The translations under genes and the position numbers were made by a program. Positions 49,181 to 50,267 of a stretch of 50,267 nucleotides of DNA are shown piece by piece. Source of the DNA: Bremia lactucae (lineage: Eukaryota > Oomycota > Peronosporomycetes > Peronosporales > Peronosporaceae); assembly GCF_004359215.1 (NCBI RefSeq), contig NW_027152075.1:34508-84774 (forward strand), written 5' to 3'. The notes beneath the pieces are model-generated. The model ran no database searches. It saw only the letters and a program-made list of their open reading frames with translations, and had not been told where the DNA came from. Position 1 is the stretch's first letter. Each line of letters opens with the position of its first letter.

Positions 49181-50258
49181 TTACCGGTATATACTCGTAC
49201 ATACTGGTAGTCTCTTGGTCAGGTCGAGCTGCTTCTTCGCCAACACTCCCGCTCGACTCGACAACGCTGGAAGCTCGTATTCCGATCCTGTTTCGGAGGT
49301 TTTTGAACTGCACAGCTGTAATGGCCTTGGTCATGATGTCTGCTAGCATGTCTGCTGTCGAAACATACTGCAGTACCACTTCGCCTTCTTCTACCTTCTC
49401 GCGCACGAAGTGGTAGCGAATGTCAACATGCTTGGTACGCTTGTGAGACTCTAGGTTCTTAGCCAGCGCAATAGAGCCTTGATTGTCTTCGTAGATCTTG
49501 ATTGCATCGTCGCTTGCCATCTCGCCGAGCTCACACAAGAACACCTTGAGCCATACAGCCTCTTGGGTTGCTTCCGATAACGCCATGTACTCGGCTTCCG
49601 TTGAGGACAGTGCCACCGTGCGCTGCTTCTTGCTTCTCCAGCTGATACACCCGCCGCTCATCATGAATGCGTAGCCACTTGTGCTCCTTCTTGACTCGAT
49701 GTCTCCGGCCCAGTCTGCGTCTGAGTAGCCGCACACACAACAGTTGTCTTGCCGTGAGTACTCGAGTCCTTGAGTCGATGTAGCTTGGAGGTACCGCATA
49801 ACACGCTTGAGAGCTTGCCAGTGTGTCGGGCACGGGTCGGCGGCAAACTGGCTCAGTACTCCCACTGCAGCAGCGAGGTCTGGCCGCGTCGCCACCATCA
49901 GGTACATGATGCTGCCGACGGCACTCCGGTACGGCACGTTCTTCATTGTGTCTTCGTGATTGCAGCCGCCCTCGCACATGCTCTTGGTCAACTTGAGTCC
50001 TGGATCTTGCGGCGTCTTCACAGGCTTGCTGTCTTGCATGCCGAACCTTGTTAAAATGGACTTGAGAAACTTGGTCTGCCGCACCGTCACTTTTCCTTCG
50101 TCACGGTTGTTCTTAATTTCCATCCCGAGAAAGTATTCCAGCTCGCCCATGTCCGTCATCTCAAAGCGTTCACTCAGCGCGTGCTTGGTCGACTCCAACA
50201 ACTCGTCGTTACTGCTTGCCAGGATGAGGTCGTCCACGTACAGCACCACGAAGATCAT
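49170..50258 (-). CDS. pol: Reverse transcriptase C-terminal part and RNase H (E)
   Basis: An uninterrupted 362-codon frame beginning within RT at FVVLYVDDLILASS (catalytic YVDD intact), then MGELEYFLGMEI, KPVKTPQDPGLKLTKSM, RPDLAAAVGVLSQFAADPCPT. RNase H: YSDADWAGDIESRRSTSGYAFMM, SSTEAEYMALSEATQEAVW, YEDNQGSIALAKN, KHVDIRYHFVREKV and MLADIMTKAI. All catalytic acids are present. The open frame certainly continues upstream beyond the window. It crosses the PPT and stops at 49170, 76 bases into the LTR. Confidence 0.93.
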   Translation of the reverse strand: MIFVVLYVDDLILASSNDELLESTKHALSERFEMTDMGELEYFLGMEIKNNRDEGKVTVRQTKFLKSILTRFGMQDSKPVKTPQDPGLKLTKSMCEGGCNHEDTMKNVPYRSAVGSIMYLMVATRPDLAAAVGVLSQFAADPCPTHWQALKRVMRYLQATSTQGLEYSRQDNCCVCGYSDADWAGDIESRRSTSGYAFMMSGGCISWRSKKQRTVALSSTEAEYMALSEATQEAVWLKVFLCELGEMASDDAIKIYEDNQGSIALAKNLESHKRTKHVDIRYHFVREKVEEGEVVLQYVSTADMLADIMTKAITAVQFKNLRNRIGIRASSVVESSGSVGEEAARPDQETTSMYEYIPVMTS

Positions 50259-50267
50259 CTCATGGTC

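Larger units (their letters stand above)
48928..49245 (-). repeat. 3' LTR of E (about 318 bp)
   Basis: Ends CTTCGCCAACA on the + strand, before PPT complement CTCCCGCTCGACTCG. It shares the TGCAAAATGCAAAG and GCTACCTCTAAGCC blocks with B and D. It contains CCAAT boxes (CAAGCCAATC-type at 49015 and 49033), a three-site heat shock element at 49050-49062 and nine TGACGTCA sites. Confidence 0.82.
48928..50267 (-). mobile_element. Lineage-2 copia element E, 3' half, runs off window
   Basis: 3' LTR about 48928-49245, PPT 49246-49260, intact RNase H and RT C-terminal half, cut by the window end. It is the only lineage-2 copy whose visible coding part has no stop or frameshift. The left border is approximate: C-family sequence ends near 48927 (AATCCTATCAA) and LTR-like sequence is clear from about 48937. 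The other LTR and target duplication lie outside. Confidence 0.88.

Noticed and set aside
1..50267. Host genes, tRNA or rRNA genes, effector genes (RXLR, Crinkler)
   Set aside because: No open frame without copia homology showed a recognisable domain, and no tRNA cloverleaf or rRNA segment was seen; the tRNA match is the PBS only.

Overview
The window is a nest of Ty1/copia (Pseudoviridae-type) LTR retrotransposons with no recognisable host gene. Every protein-coding trace is gag, aspartic protease (DSG), GAG-pre-integrase, integrase, reverse transcriptase (YVDD) or RNase H from copia elements, nearly all broken by stops and frameshifts. The LTRs carry a start-site motif (TCACTTYC followed by an A/T-rich TTTC block) that resembles the Inr+FPR core promoter of oomycetes. 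With the moderate GC and the protein flavour this suggests a repeat-rich oomycete genome, Phytophthora or downy-mildew-like. That assignment is an inference.

Two coding lineages are present. Lineage 1 (RT motif QLDVVTAFLYG) includes elements A1 and A2 with its derived array, and the C copies, all on the + strand; it also includes F, G and H, all on the - strand. Lineage 2 (RT motif QMDVKTAFLNG or QMDVKTALLNG) includes B, D and E, all on the - strand.

Layout: A1 (1-3358, +, 5' end outside the window, 3' LTR 3096-3358); C0, a C-family fragment (3359-4876, +); B (4877-8166, -, 3' LTR present, gag end missing); A2 (8167-12210, +, 5' LTR, PBS, gag to RNase H). From 9901 to 24077 the integrase-RT-RNase H body of A2 is repeated head to tail with a period of about 2.39 kb (U0 to U5). 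Each junction carries an 83-bp piece of the LTR (R/U5). F (24078-28886, -) is a near-complete element with two LTRs and splits this array. U6 and the start of U7 follow (28887 to about 31458). Then come G (about 31459-32092, -, 3' end only), a one-base gap, and C-family internal regions that share LTRs in tandem: RNase H tail, LTR 32390-32652, gag; H (33141-37982, -, complete with two LTRs); C1 IN-RT-RNase H, LTR 40467-40728, C2 gag-IN-RT. C2 is split by D (43598-48277, -, two 329-bp LTRs and a 5-bp target duplication) and then by E (about 48928 to the window end, -).

The most notable signals are these. (1) A tandem array of a catalytically dead copia derivative: the RT YVDD box is deleted in all complete copies, and a two-unit higher-order pattern is visible. 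It was therefore amplified as DNA, not by its own transposition. (2) Multi-site heat shock elements and 13-15-bp phased TGACGTCA repeats in the U3 of B, E, F, G and H. This is the kind of promoter known from heat-activated ONSEN. (3) A chimeric LTR in F and H: the U3 resembles lineage 2, while the start site, R/U5 and coding region belong to lineage 1. (4) A primer-binding site that matches the anticodon loop of initiator tRNA-Met and contains the gag ATG. (5) A pol frame that runs through the polypurine tract into the 3' LTR.

The repeats are near-identical and two N positions occur (27073-27075 and 32093), so copy number and some junctions may be affected by assembly.
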